From: Eriocheir sinensis
Taxonomy: Eukaryota > Arthropoda > Malacostraca > Decapoda > Varunidae
Direction of reading: 5' to 3'
NCBI RefSeq assembly: GCF_024679095.1
Contig: NC_066513.1
Location: 13,743,710-13,807,709 of the forward strand
DNA length: 64,000 nucleotides
Position 1 is the stretch's first letter. Every line of letters starts with the position of its first letter. Shown piece by piece: positions 1 through 12,992 of this stretch. The notes below the pieces were generated by a model. It made no database searches. It saw nothing but the letters and a program-made list of their open reading frames with translations, and was not told the DNA's origin. A program made the translations under genes and the position numbers.

Positions 1-290
1 CTGTGTGGGTAGAGCTGATACCTGCGCGTAATCAGGTGTCCCTCCCAGGTCTCTTCCCAACGTACAATCAAGTGCGTGATTTGCTTACCTGCCGAGCTGT
101 GATTACGGGAAGCGGCCAGTGGTTAGGCGCGGCTTCTTAATTTGTTCTGATTGGCTGGCGACAATCAGCCGGGAGTCCCTGATTGGTTTTCAAACAAGGC
201 TGGCTAATTGCCCCAAACCTCTGCTCCCTCCCGGCCAATCTCCATCAGGGAACGGGAATGAAGAGGAATCCCTACATGAAATGTTACTCT
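1..290. promoter_or_regulatory. Unique segment with clustered CCAAT boxes
   Basis: This stretch is non-repetitive and of moderate GC content. It carries CTGATTGG near 147 and 178 and GGCCAATC near 232, which match the NF-Y type CCAAT-box consensus on both strands. It also holds CAGGTG-type E-boxes near 20-50. Such spacing is typical of promoters and enhancers, but no TATA box, transcript or downstream open frame supports a promoter. I record it as a candidate only. Confidence 0.22.
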
Positions 291-328
291 AGAAATGTAT
301 TTTTGGTGTAATTGCTGTGATGGTGTAC

Positions 329-1165
329 GTGATTTCTGTTTAACTTCGCTTATGTCAGTATTAACTCGTGATTCTGATGTGGTTTTTAATGTTATCGTGG
401 TTATTCTTCTTATATTTTCCACACTGTCTGATATACTTTTTTTTAACATAACTACTTTGTTCGTTTCCGTGATTTCTGTTTAACTTCACTTCATCTCAGT
501 ATTAACACGTGACTCTGATGTGGTTTTAATGTTATCGTGGTTATTATCATTGTATTTTCCACACTGTCTGATATACTTTTTTTTTAACATAAGTACTTTG
601 ATCGTGTTCGTGATTTCTATTTAACTTCACTTCATCTCAGTATTAACACGTGATTCTGATGTGGTTTTAATGTTATCGTGGTTATTATTATTATATTTTC
701 CACACTGTCTGAAATACTTTTTTTTTTACATAACTACGTTGATCGTTTCCGTGATTTCTGTTTAACTTCACTTCATCTCAATATTAACACGTAATTCTGA
801 TGTCCTTTAAATATTACCGTGGTTATTATTATCATCTTTTCCACACTGTCTGAATACCTTTTTTAATATATAACTAGTATGATTATCTACGTGATTTCTA
901 TATACCTTCACATCATCTCAATATTAACACGTAATTCTGATACACTTCATACTGTTACGATTATTATTCTTATCTTTTCCGCGTTGTCTAATATGATATA
1001 CGTGTTGCCTTTTGTACAGGTCACGTGATTTCTATTTAACTTCACGTCACCTCAATATCAACACGTAATTCTGATACACTTTTAATACTACCCTGATTAC
1101 TATTATTATCTCCTCCGCGCTGTCTGATAGAATATACGTGTTGACCTTTCTTCGGCTTCCTCCTC
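329..1165. repeat. 141-bp tandem satellite, six units
   Basis: The motif GTGATTTCTGTTTAACTTC recurs at about 329, 469, 610, 751, 891 and 1025, so the period is 140-141 bp and about 134 for the last unit. Each unit then runs through a TATTAACACGT block, an AT-rich stretch, CCACACTGTCTGATA and a T-run. The first four units are close to each other. The last two are more diverged, with GCGCTGTCTGATA in place of CACACTGTCTGATA. No coding potential is evident. Confidence 0.85.
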
Positions 1166-1224
1166 GTCGGTTATTCTAAATTGAGTTGCATGCTGCCCGG
1201 CCGAGACCTAATTAATCGGGCAAG

Positions 1225-1975
1225 TTAGCGGGCAGGTGAGCCGTCGGGAGGGAGAGGGTGAAGGGAGGGTGTCTCGGCAGGAGGGTTGAGGAAGGAGGCG
1301 GTATGGTGAGAGAGGAGGCGAAGGGATGGAAGAGAAGAGAGAGGAAAATGGAGATAATTAGATACGAGATAGGAGAAAGAAGGAGGATGATAGAGGAGGC
1401 AAAAGGCTAGAAGAGAAGAGAGAGGAGAATGGGAGAAGGAAGACAAGACGATGATGCCGAGATGAAAGGAAATGGAGATAATTAGATAGGAGATAGGAAA
1501 CAGAAGGAGGATGATAGAGGAGGCAGAAGGCTAGAAGAGAAGAGAGAGGAGGATGAGAGAAGGAAGACAAGAGGAGATAAAAAAGAAGTAGGATAAGAGA
1601 AAAGAAGATGGCGTGAGAGGCAGAATAATGGAAATAAAAGAAGCAAAGGATTGGGGGAAGGAGGGAAGAGGATGGAGGATAGGAGACAATAAGATAAAGA
1701 AGAATTTGTGCAGAAGTGAGGCAGAGGAGTGGATAGGGATGATGGGACAGGAGGATGGGGAAGAGGAGGATAAGGAAAAGAAGGATGAGGGAAGAGGTGA
1801 AGGATGGGGAAGGAGTTATATCGTAGAAGGATGGTAGAACAGAGAATGAGGGTGATGGGATAGAAAGGATGGGCGTGATGGGATAGGAGGATTGGAGTAG
1901 TGGGGACATGAAGGAGGTTGAGGGAGCAGAAGGAGGGGGAGTGATTGGATAGGAGGGGGAGGGGATGGGGGGGGG
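1225..1975 (+). repeat. Homopurine block with imperfect repeats
   Basis: About 750 bp of almost pure A/G on the plus strand. An imperfect unit beginning GAGGAGGC and containing AGAAGAGAAGAGAGAGG recurs near 1312, 1393 and 1517, giving spacings of about 81 and 124 bp. Open frames of 70-200 codons on the minus strand here are serine/proline/leucine-rich translations of the polypyrimidine strand and are not genes. The block ends in a G-run at about 1968-1978. Confidence 0.7.
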
Positions 1976-2113
1976 GGGCATGTCATGAGGTCACCAATTA
2001 CCTCACATGACTGGTCTTCCGGCTCACCTGACGTCTCTCATTAAGGGCAGGTAACGCCTAGGCTCCTGCTGCGACCATTATTAGTATCATCATCATCATC
2101 AACATTATTATTA

Positions 2114-2114
<1 letters not shown>

Positions 2115-2201
<87 letters not shown>
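2115..2201. repeat. (TTA)n microsatellite
   Basis: An almost perfect run of TTA/ATT triplets, about 29 copies, preceded by imperfect ATC/ATT triplets from about 2080. It lies just before the long (TC)n tract that abuts the LINE relic. Confidence 0.95.
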
Positions 2202-2202
<1 letters not shown>

Positions 2203-2250
2203 TTATTGTTGTTGTCGTTGTTATTGTTTTAATATTTCAACTCATATAGG

Positions 2251-2436
<186 letters not shown>

Positions 2437-2440
2437 GAAA

Positions 2441-4440
2441 ACATTAGACTCTATAATGATGCCAGGCGACGAGTAAACAGATAAGTACGTCAGGCAAAGC
2501 GTAGATATGAAGAAACTATTGCAGCCAACTGTAAAAATAATCCGAAATCCTTCTTCAGTTACATAAACAACAGAAAGGCGATCAGAAGTGGAATTGGACC
2601 CTTAACAAACAGCGACGGTGCACTAGTGACTGACAGCCAACACGTTGCAAACCTATTAAACAATTACTTTTCCTCGGTGTTTAATAATAACAGTCCTCCC
2701 ACCACCAACACCAGTACTAATGTAAATCCCGAGCATGCATTGCCTATCTTTGAAATAAAACCCGATGAAGTCCTTAAAGCCCTCCAATCACTTAAAACAA
2801 ATAAAAGTCCTGGACCTGACAGTGTATATCCAACTCTGCTCAAAGAAACAAAGAACGAAATACTCTCCTCTCACAATCGTATTCAATATGTCCTTGCGAC
2901 AAGGCATCGTCCCTTCGGATTGGAAAAAGGCTAACGCGACACCGATTTATAAGAAAGGAGACAAAAAAGTACCAGGTAATTACAGGCCCATTAGTCTAAC
3001 TTCGGTTGTAGGTAAGCTACTTGAGGGCATAATAAGAGACAAAATTGTGAGTTACCTTGAAAGCCACTCATTAATTGGGGACTCACAACATGGCTTCCGA
3101 AACAAAAGATCCTCTCTATCAAACCTATTAACCTTTTATAACGACCTCTTCACCGTTTATGACGTAACCAAATCACTGGACGTAGTCTCTTGATTTCCAG
3201 AAAGCGTTTGATAAAGTCCCACATCATAAATTATTTTACAAATTAAAGCAAATAGGTATTGACGGTCAAGTAAACCAATGGATGGTTGAGCAACAGACAT
3301 CAAAGAGTAGTGATTGACGGATTTAACTCAGAGTGGGCGCCGGTCACTAGTGGCGTCCCTCAGGGCTCGGTTCTTGGCCCAGTGCTCTTCATTATTTACA
3401 TCAACGACGTGGATGTTGGACTCAGTAATCGCATTAGTAAATTTGCAGACGACACAAAGATTGGTAACTCGGTTCTCACTGACGAAGACAGGCAAAGCCT
3501 CCAAGAGGATTTGCACAAAATTTCGGCTTGGTCGGATTGATGGGAGATGCCCTTTAACGTAGACAAGTGCCAGGTCCTTCAAGTTGGAACGAGGAATAAG
3601 AAGTTCGATTACGAAATGCGCGGCGTTAAACTCAAAAGCGTTCAATGCGTCAAGGATTTGGGGGTCAAAATCGCGTCAAACCTAAAATTCTCACAGCAAT
3701 GCATCGATGCAGCAAATAAAGCGAACAGAATGTTGGCCTTCATTAAAAGAAACTTTTTATTCAAGAATGAAGATGTAATACTTCCGCTCTACAATAGTTT
3801 AGTCAGACCCCACTTGGAATATGCGGTACCGTTTTGGTCTCCCCACCATGCAAAGGATATTGCTAAATTAGAAGGTGTTCAGCGTCGGGCAACGAAAATG
3901 ATCCCTTCCTTGCGCAGCAAATCCTACGAAGAAAGACTTTCTATCCTTAACATGTTCTCTCTTGAGAAACGTCGCCTCCGAGGAAAACTGATCGAATGTT
4001 TTAAAATACTTAATGGTTTCTCGAATGTAGACAGATCAACATTGTTTATAATCGATGACACTTTGCGCACGAGGAACAATGGCATAAAACTCAGATGTGG
4101 GGAGGCGGTGGCTGAGTCGTCAAAGTAACGGCCTCGTGTTCAGGAGGACGCGAGTTCAATCCCCGCCCGGTGCCACCAAGCTGGGATTTTTCAGCCGCCG
4201 CCGAGTGGCTTAAAACTACCCACATGCTGTCCAGAAGACCACCTATCAACCCGGACTCTAGATTCTAGGATCAAAGATGAGCTCTGGGAGGGCAGCATGA
4301 GCCAATGCAAGATGGCGCCACTATAAACACTCGCCTGCGCCAGAACGGGCTGGGCCGACCATCAGGACCTACCGGAAAGAAGCCTTGGACCGACCATCAG
4401 GATCCACCGGGAAGAAGCCTACCGGCGCAATAGGCTGCAA

Positions 4441-4482
<42 letters not shown>

Positions 4483-4618
4483 GACTGCACCAAATTTTTC
4501 TTCACCAACGTTGTAGTGCGAGAATGGAATAAGCTCCCACCATCAGTGGTCCAGTGTAACTCGATTGACCCCTTCAAAAAATAGCTCGACCGTCACTTGC
4601 TTCAACTTAATATCAACT
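2441..4618 (+). pseudogene. Broken reverse transcriptase of CR1-like LINE
   Basis: This encoded the RT that copies LINE RNA at a nicked target site. Visible blocks in order are an N-terminal linker, KSPGPD near 2810, the IYKKGD and NYRPISLTS block near 2945-3000, LDFQKAFDKVPHH in another frame near 3190-3230, GVPQGSVLGP at about 3352-3381, the catalytic FADD at 3442-3453, and FNVDKC near 3550. The thumb region follows, with RPHLEY, QRRATKM and LEKRRLRG up to about 3990. Lesions include a TAA near 2480, frame changes near 2870, 3185 and 3285, and a TGA at 3538-3540. The last 40-odd codons resume after the SINE, at about 4487, with REWNKLP. It is clearly inactive. The family call rests on the RRATKM/LEKRRLRG signature and the octamer tail; a search against repeat libraries would settle the clade. 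Confidence 0.9.
4096..4479 (+). mobile_element. tRNA-derived SINE, copy 1, with A36 tail
   Basis: A tRNA-like head begins GGGGAGGCGGTGGCTGAGTC, with an RNA polymerase III A-box-like GTGGCTGAGTCG and a B-box-like GAGTTCAATCCC near 4150, and ends CGGTGCCACCA. The body contains an internal near-duplication of the motif CCGACCATCAGGA (about 4358 and 4393). The element ends in 36 A residues at 4444-4479. It interrupts an RT reading frame. Flanks CTCAGATG and ATCAGACTG suggest a short, imperfect target duplication. A second copy lies on the minus strand at 59,257-59,580. Confidence 0.85.
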
Positions 4619-4738
4619 AGAGTAGAAATGCAACGTGTTGGAGCCATCTGATTAATGTAAAATCACTTAGGTTTAAGGACAGACCACCTTGTCTGGACCA
4701 TGGGGTCTGTGTGGTCTGATTTTCTATGTATATCTATG

Positions 4739-6292
<1,554 letters not shown>

Positions 6293-8520
6293 TTGACTTT
6301 CATTTTTCTCTTCCTTCTCTTCCTCCTTTATTCCCTCATTTGCACCTCCTGTTATCCTGCCTCCTCCTCTTCCTCCTCCTTCTTTTTATCTCGGCTTAAG
6401 TTTCTTGACTTTTTAGGGGGGCGGAGGGGGGCAGGGGAGGGGAGGCGGCTGGGGGGCATTCCTCCACTAACAGACACACGAGCCCTTTCTGTTTTTCTTT
6501 TCTGAGAGCGAAAGTTTGTCATAGTTTACATAATTTTCATCTGAGGGAACTTTTTTTTATTATTTTTTATCCCTATTTTTGTTTTTATATATTTTTATAG
6601 TTTTTTTTTTTACTTTATTGTTTTTGTTTCCTTTTTTGTTTCGTGTATACTTTTTTTATTTTTTTGTTTTGATTATATTTTTTTCTCTTTTTCCCTTTGA
6701 AATTATTTCGTTTTCTTTATCTATTTTTAGATTTAAGTGATTTTGTTTTCTTTTTTGTTTTCTTTTGTTTTATTCCCTTTTATTTCCTCGATGATTAGCC
6801 TTGTTCCACGTAATACTTTCTTTCGTGAATATATTTTTCTCTCATACCACAAGAAGAGTTTCCCTTTATACTTTTTTCTTTTTACTGAACATCGTAGTTT
6901 TTTTTTCTATCTTCTTTGCGCGAGTTAATTTTCTTCTCGGCGAAAGTTTGTAGAGTAATCTTTCTTTTCTCTTCTTTCAAAGTCTAGAATATTTTGCGTC
7001 CTGCTCCTCCTCCTCGTCCTCCACCTCCTCCTCGCCTCCCTCCCTTTCTTTTCTCTCCTTCTTCCTCTCGCTCTTCTTTATTTCTTTCCTTCTACTTCCT
7101 TCTGTCTTTTTGTCCGCTTCCTTCTCCTTCTCCTCTTCCTCCTTCTACCTTTGTTTTGCTCATCCTTTTCTTCCTCCTCCTCCTGCTTCTCCTTTTACTT
7201 ATCTTGTCTTCCTTGTTCTTTTCTTCTCCCTCCTCCTGTTCTTCCTCCGTCTCCACTTGTCTTCATTCTTCTTTCCCTCCTCCTCCTGCTCTTCCTTCTA
7301 CTACCCTTGTCTTCATCCAACTCCTCCTTCCCTTCCTCTTCCTCCTCCTGCTCCTTCTTCTCATATCTCTTCCCTAACTGCACAAACCTTCACCCTTGTA
7401 TTCATTGTTATTTTTATTTTCGTTTTTATTGTCTTATCTCTCACAGTATAAAAGTCGCAATAACTTTTCTCTCTTTTCTCTTGGTTATCTTTCTTGCGTC
7501 ATATTTATCCTCCTCCTCCTCCTCCTCCTCCTCCTCCCCCTCCCTCCCCTTCATCCATTAATTACCGTCTCCCATTAGCCGTCCCGTGTCGAGGCAGCAC
7601 TGAATATATTTTTTAATGGTGTAATCTGCAAGGCGTGATTAATCTTAAGCTGCCCCACCCCTTGCGCTCTCTCTTTCTCTCGCTCTCGTTCTCGCTCTCG
7701 TTCTCGCTGTTGGTCTTTCTCTCGTTCTCTTTTGCTGTTTCACTCTCACTTTTTTGATTTATTACCTGACTTCTGTTACTTCCCTTTCTCTTTCTCCTTT
7801 CTGCCTTCCCTTCTTCTTTCTAACCTTCTTCTCTCTCCAAGCTTTCTTCTCGATCTCTTTTTATTTTGTTTTATTTTCCATCCGTCCTTCTTTCCTCCTC
7901 CTCAGTGAAGCTCTCCTTAAGAAGTTCATTCCTTTCCCTTCCTCTTCCATTCCCCTGTTCCTGGATTGCAAACTTCTGTCCTTCTCCTTTCCTCCTTTCT
8001 GTCCATTCTTTTCTTCCCTTCTCTTTCCTTTTTTTCCCCGTTTCCTATCTTTTTTTTCTTTTACTTCCCACTCCTTTATTTCTCTTCCCCTATATTTTTT
8101 TCTTTTACTTCCCACTCCTATATTTCTCTTCCCCCTCTTTCCCTTGCAACTTTCATTCTCATTCTTTCCACCTTCCACTCTCTCCCTCCCTCTCCTTTCT
8201 TTCCAATCTTTTCTTCCTCCTTTTCCCCGCTTTCCTATATATTTCTCTACCTGCCATTCCTCTACGTCCCTCAACCCCCTTCTCTTTCCTTCCTTTGCAA
8301 CTTTCATTCTCTACGCCTTCTTACGTACCTCTCTCCCTCTCTCTCTCTCTCTCTACCTCCCTACCTTCCATCTCTACTCCCTTTTTCTCCACCTCTACCT
8401 TATTCACACAAACTCCCATTCCCTTCCTTCCCTCCCCTCCCCCTCCCCCCTTCATGTTACCTGTCACCCCCCCCCTCACCCCCCGACGTGTCACCCCAAA
8501 CACCCCATTACCTTAACCAC
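6293..8520 (+). repeat. Polypyrimidine low-complexity region
   Basis: Plus-strand sequence is dominated by T and C. T-rich DNA lies at 6550-6960, (TCC/TTC)-rich DNA at 6990-7550 and CTTTCC-rich DNA at 7740-8510. A CTCTCGTT-type short repeat lies near 7675-7730. Apparent open frames of 100-270 codons are leucine/serine/phenylalanine/proline translations of this composition, occur in several overlapping frames and are not genes. Confidence 0.75.
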
Positions 8521-8594
8521 TAATGAGGGTGTGAAAAATGGTGTAGGTCCCGTCCGTCTTACCCTTTCTTGAGCGTCTTATAATTACGAAATGG

Positions 8595-8745
8595 ACGATA
8601 ATGATGATGATGATGATGGTAGTAATAATAATGATGATAGTTAATGATAATGATAGTAATAATAATAATAGTGATAAGGAAAAAATGTTAGTAATAATAA
8701 TAATAATGATAAAAATGATGATAGTAATAATAATAGCAACGTAGA
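8595..8745. repeat. Mixed GAT/AAT triplet repeats
   Basis: Interspersed GAT, GTA and AAT triplets form an imperfect trinucleotide region. It shows no coding signal. Confidence 0.8.
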
Positions 8746-8872
8746 AAAAGTAAATCCAGGTGTAAAGGGCTAATTAGGCTACGTGGGTGGGTGTTTGAGA
8801 GAGAGAGAGAGAGAGATTTACCTCCACAAGGGGATTAAGGAACGAGAAATGAGGACTCCTGTTACATGGGGT

Positions 8873-8876
<4 letters not shown>

Positions 8877-8970
<94 letters not shown>
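8877..8970. repeat. (TC)n microsatellite
   Basis: An uninterrupted CT dinucleotide tract of about 94 bp. Confidence 0.97.
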
Positions 8971-8971
<1 letters not shown>

Positions 8972-9309
8972 AAAGTCTGAAGAAATATTTTTAGTTTTTT
9001 TTTCATTTTTTGGTTTGTTCTTTTTTCAACTTTTTTCCCCTCCTCGGTCTCGCTTTCTTTTCCTTTCCTTTTTGTTATTTTACACTCGAGCTTTTGTCTG
9101 AGTTTCCTGCCATTGTGCTGTTGTTGGGGCTGCTGGGACTGCCGGGGAGGGGGGCGGGAGGGGGGAGGAAGATGGAGGAGGAGGGGGAGAGGTGGAGGAG
9201 GGGAGAGAGAAACTACTTGGGGTCTGGAGAGGAGGAGGAGAGAAAGGGGGGGAAACCAGCCTGAGAGAAAGAGTGAGAGAGGGAGGGAGTTCTGGCGTGG
9301 GTGAGGAGT

Positions 9310-9745
9310 GAGTGAGTGGGCTGTTTGAGAGAGTGAGTGAGAGTGAAAGACGCTGAGATGAGGGTTTGGACTGTTGTGGGCTGAGGAAAAGGCTGGTGGA
9401 CAGGGCTGTGAGGTAGGATGGGAGGGTCTGGTAGGGTCTTCCGTGAGAGAGGATGGACTGTTTGAGAGACTGAGTGAGAGTGAAAGACGCTGAGATGAGG
9501 GTTTGGACTGTTGTGGGCTGACGAAAGGGCTGGTGGACTGGGCTGTGAGGTATGATGGAAGGGTTTGTTAGGGTCTGCCACGGGGAAGAATGGGCTGTTT
9601 GAGAGAGTAAGTAAAAGGGGCCGAGATGAGGGTTTGGACTGTTGTGGACTGAGGAAAGGGCTGGTGTACTGGGCTGTGAGGTAGGAAGTACGGGGCTGGT
9701 AGAGGGTACAGCCATAGGGAAGAAAGGGCTGCTGTGAAGTGGTAT
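9310..9745. repeat. 131-137-bp tandem array in purine-rich DNA
   Basis: The motif AGGGTTTGGACTGTTGTGG recurs at about 9361, 9498 and 9629. Each unit also carries GGCTGGTG, GGGCTGTGAGGTA and a GGCTGTTTGAGAGA block. About 3.3 units are present. The minus-strand open frames of 180-230 codons across this array are repeat translations with no recognisable domain. Confidence 0.8.
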
Positions 9746-9755
9746 ATGAGAGGAC

Positions 9756-9935
9756 ACAAAACACAAGAGCTGGAAAGTATCTGGAATTAATGATCTAGGT
9801 TTCCCCTTCTATAAGTTGCAGCTCGTTATTTTTTTCTTTTGGGGGCTTTAGAAAAAAGATCAAAGACAGAATCTGCACATTACCATATACTTTTTTTCTT
9901 GTGTCCTTGTCAAGGGTAGAAAAAAATGGTATAAT
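9756..9935. repeat. Dispersed repeat X, single-unit copy
   Basis: The segment runs from GGACACAAAACA and GGAAAGTATCTGGAATTA through a T-rich stretch to AATCTGCAC and CTTGTCAAGGGTAG. The same order of motifs occurs at 15,603-16,078, where the first part is tandemly repeated. This marks it as a member of a dispersed repeat family. Its class is unknown. Confidence 0.6.
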
Positions 9936-10369
9936 GGGTGGAATGGCTGGGAGGGCGTGGGCAAAGGTTGTGAATGGAATTAAAAGAAGGGAAGGAAGAG
10001 CTGCTTTGAAGGGAGTAAGAGGGAAGGAAGGGAAGGAAAGGCTAAGATCGTAAATGGGAATAAAGGATTGGAAGAGAGGAAAGGAATGGGTGCCATGAAT
10101 GGAGTAGGCGGGATGGAGTGGGTAGAACTGCTGGGAGGGAGGTTGGCAAAGAGTGAGCAGGAATAAAGGGAGCAATCAGGTCAGGGTGAACTGTTATGGG
10201 AGGGAGAAGCACAAGGCCGTGATCCCGCCACTCTGGACGCCCACGGAACGTCTAATCTGGCCGAGAGCAGCACAGTTATTGGCGAGGAGACCGCCGGGCC
10301 ATTCTCGACGTAATCTTCTTCAGTGGTTCGGCGTTCTGCTTTCTCGGGCGTTCCTCCAGATGACGTTCA

Positions 10370-10437
10370 GGGTTGGCTTTTTTTTGTGCTCATTTATTTT
10401 TTACCTTTAGCTGCTTCCTTCACTGTAAAAAATATAT
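10370..10437 (+). mobile_element. LINE 3' tail fragment, copy A
   Basis: Contains AGCTGCTTCCTTCACTGTAAAAAA, written here in parts: AGCTGCTTCC, TTCACTGT and a six-A run. It matches the poly-A LINE tail family whose longest member lies at 44,016-44,192. It is followed at once by a short TATATATA stretch. Confidence 0.6.
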
Positions 10438-10623
10438 ATATTTAAACTTATCGGGCTCGCATTACGACTATCTTTCAAGGCTACAGAGAAGATTAACCGG
10501 GTTTTTATGGGTTACTTTCCCGTTTATGTTGTGTCACTCAGGTAAAACTATCACTAGGACCACAAAAAGTCCATGGAAATCCGAGCGACTTCTACGAGAG
10601 GATTTTTAGACAAGCAAATTTAG

Positions 10624-11167
10624 GTGCCGATGAGTTAAGGAATACAGGCCTTTCAAACAGACGAACTGACGTGTCGATATGTTTAGGAATACGGGATTTT
10701 CAGACAAGCGATCTCAGGTGCCGATATGTTTGGGAATACGGGATTTTCAAACAGACGAACTGACGTGCCGATATGTTTGGGAATACGGGATTTTCAGACA
10801 AGCGATCTTAGGTGCCGATATGTTTAGGAATACGGGATTTTCAGACAAGCGATCTCAGGTGCCGATATGTTTAGGAATACGGGATTTTCAGACAAGCGAT
10901 CTTAGGTGCCGATATGTTTGGGAATACGGGATTTTCAGACAAGCGATCTTAGGTGCCGATATGTTTAGGAATACGGGATTTTCAGACAAGCGATCTCAGG
11001 TGCCGATATGTTTAGGAATACGGGATTTTCAGACAAGCGATCTTAGGTGCCGATATGTTTGGGAATACGGGATTTTCAGACAAGCGATCTTAGGTGCCGA
11101 TATGTTTAGGAATACGGGATTTTCAGACAAGCGATCATAGGTGCCGATATGTTTGGGAATACGGGAA
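10624..11167. repeat. 47-bp minisatellite with 141-bp higher-order unit
   Basis: Units start with GTGCCGATATG at 10,624 (GTGCCGATGAG), 10,671, 10,718, 10,765, 10,812, 10,859, 10,906, 10,953, 11,000, 11,047, 11,094 and 11,141, exactly 47 bp apart, and the last is truncated near 11,167. Diagnostic variants are TTTGGG or TTTAGG and CTTAG or CTCAG. From 10,765 they repeat in the order GGG-CTTAG, AGG-CTCAG, AGG-CTTAG, a three-unit pattern of 141 bp. Since 47 is not divisible by three, all three frames are read in turn and a 153-codon open frame with a 47-residue repeat results. I regard that frame as fortuitous. Confidence 0.95.
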
Positions 11168-11204
11168 TAGGCTTGGTTGTCTCCCGTCCATGAAAGACTA
11201 TGGG

Positions 11205-11431
11205 TCGTATTATAAGACATTTCGCCGCCCAAGAACACCTATTTGACAAGGCTTTCGTAGGAGTTAAGTGCATTTCCAAGGGTAGTTTTATGACCCTGGT
11301 GGTAGTTTGACCCTTCCTCTGTACCGTGAACCTGAAGAAACACTCATTAGAACCCGACTGACCCCCTCTTTGACCTTTAGAAATAGCTGGTGTGAGAGGC
11401 CAAAGTGTCTTACAATATTGACCTATAACTC
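11205..11431 (+). repeat. Dispersed repeat Y, copy 1
   Basis: Shares ordered blocks with 55,302-55,490 and 62,275-62,452: ATTTCGCCGCCCAAG, GCTTTCGTAGGAGTTA, a TAGTTTTATGACC(C)TGGTGG block, GTAGTTTGACCCTTC, GTACCGTGAACCT and AGAACCCGACTGA, ending near TGTGAGAGGCC. The 55-kb copy is preceded by a tRNA-like head, so this is probably a SINE body. Confidence 0.75.
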
Positions 11432-11532
11432 CCAAAGAACGTGATGGAAGAAGCCCTCGAGTGACTTACCCTTCTTTCCCTGCACTTAAGAATCCTACTG
11501 TTTGATTGATCCTGATTGACTGATACAGAGAG

Positions 11533-11613
11533 CAATTCTAAGCTGGTTCACATGGGCTCCAATTGTAAGCTGGTTCACATGGGCTCCAATTCTAAGCTGG
11601 TTCACATGGGCTT
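11533..11613. repeat. 27-bp tandem triplication
   Basis: Three nearly identical 27-bp units starting CAATTCTAAGCTGG (middle unit CAATTGTAAGC) lie at 11,533, 11,560 and 11,587. Confidence 0.9.
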
Positions 11614-12004
11614 ATTCCTAGACATGTGTTCAGTAGGGAAGGGTGAGGGGCTTGGTTGGCGTGACGAGGGCGTGGCAGAATAAGGGAGGTAGGGAGGCAC
11701 TGGGTAAAGTAATGGGAAAAGGTAGATAAACAAGGTGAGAAATGTTATCATGGAGAGGAAAAGGGCTAGCAAATGTCTGCTTACTGAGGAATAATAATAA
11801 GAGTAATAATGATAATAATAGTGATAATAAAACTGCGAGCAAGTACGATATAGAAATGCACTTATGTTTATTAATACGGTGTCATTTATTTGTTTTAGTG
11901 AGTTGTTTACTTATTCATCTATTCATTCATTAATACGGAAGTGTAAAATATGACCCGTGATTAAAAGAGTAAAATATATCGTGTACAAAATGAGGATAAA
12001 AATG

Positions 12005-12530
12005 AAATAAACAGGATAAGCAATTTGTGAAGTCAAGGGAAGAGACATAATTGCTAAAGGAGGGAACAGCAAAACTAACGATAAATAAAGACGAGAGGAT
12101 AAAGAGAAACAGATAAGGATAATAGTCCGATAAACGGAATAATCAATTGTGAAGTTAGGGGAAGAGAGACATAATTAGTAAAGGAGGAAACAGCAGAACT
12201 AAGGATAAAAGAGGGAGAGAGGATAAAGAGAATATATATAAAGCAGATAAGGATAAAATTGCGATAAACAGGATAATCAATTGTGAAGTCAGGGGAAGAT
12301 AGACACAGTTAGTAAAGGAGTGAACAGGAAAACTAAGGATAAAAGAGGGAGAGAGGATAAAGAGAATACATATAAAGCAGACAAGGATAAAAGTGCAATA
12401 AACAGGACGAGCGATTGCAAGGTCATCAAAGAACATAATTAGCAAAAGAGGGAAAAGTTAAACGAAGGATAAATGAAGGAGAGAATAAAGGAGAATAGAT
12501 ATAAAGCAGAATGTGGAAATATTAAGCGAG
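12005..12530. repeat. 123-134-bp tandem array
   Basis: The motif AAACAGGATAATCAATTGTGAAG and its variants recur near 12,010, 12,133, 12,267 and 12,400. Between them lie AGTAAAGGAG, AACTAAGGATAAA and AGAGAATA(T/C)ATATAAAGCAG blocks. About four units are present. No coding potential is seen. Confidence 0.8.
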
Positions 12531-12550
12531 GAAGACTTATGGTTAACGAG

Positions 12551-12555
12551 AGAGA

Positions 12556-12614
<59 letters not shown>

Positions 12615-12625
12615 AGAGAGAGAAA
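12551..12625. repeat. (GA)n microsatellite
   Basis: A GA dinucleotide tract with GGGAGAGG interruptions near 12,604. Confidence 0.95.
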
Positions 12626-12991
12626 GGTTATTATGCAACTCGTTAATACATTCACCATCATACCTCGCCACTCTTCCATTTTTCGCCCCGATCGTAATTG
12701 CACCTGTGAACACCTGAGGAATAGATCGGAATTGCCTTCGCTTTCCCTTTCCTTTCCCTCTTCTTTGTTGTGTCTATCTCTCCCTCCATCTTCCTCTTCC
12801 CTTCCCTTCTTCTCTTCTTCCTTCCTTCCCTCCTTCACACAGCCTGTTATTAATGTTCGTTTCATGTTATGTTTTTTGGTTAGTTTCGTATCACCAAAAC
12901 TAAAAACCGTAATGGAGAAATTAGCATGCGTGTATAAATGGATGACGAGGGGGATTACACTGTTTGTCTGTTTGTCTGTGTGTGTAGGCGG

Positions 12992-12992
<1 letters not shown>

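Noticed and set aside
7754..8572. 272-codon open frame in T/C-rich DNA
   Set aside because: Overlaps two other long frames on the same strand, has only low-complexity composition and no recognisable motif.
10679..11140. 153-codon open frame with a 47-residue repeat
   Set aside because: It is produced by the 47-bp unit being read in all three frames. No flanking gene structure or known homologue.
10624..11167. CRISPR-like regular array
   Set aside because: Direct repeats of 47 bp have no unique spacers, and the context is eukaryotic. The same applies to the 64-bp array at 55.5 kb.
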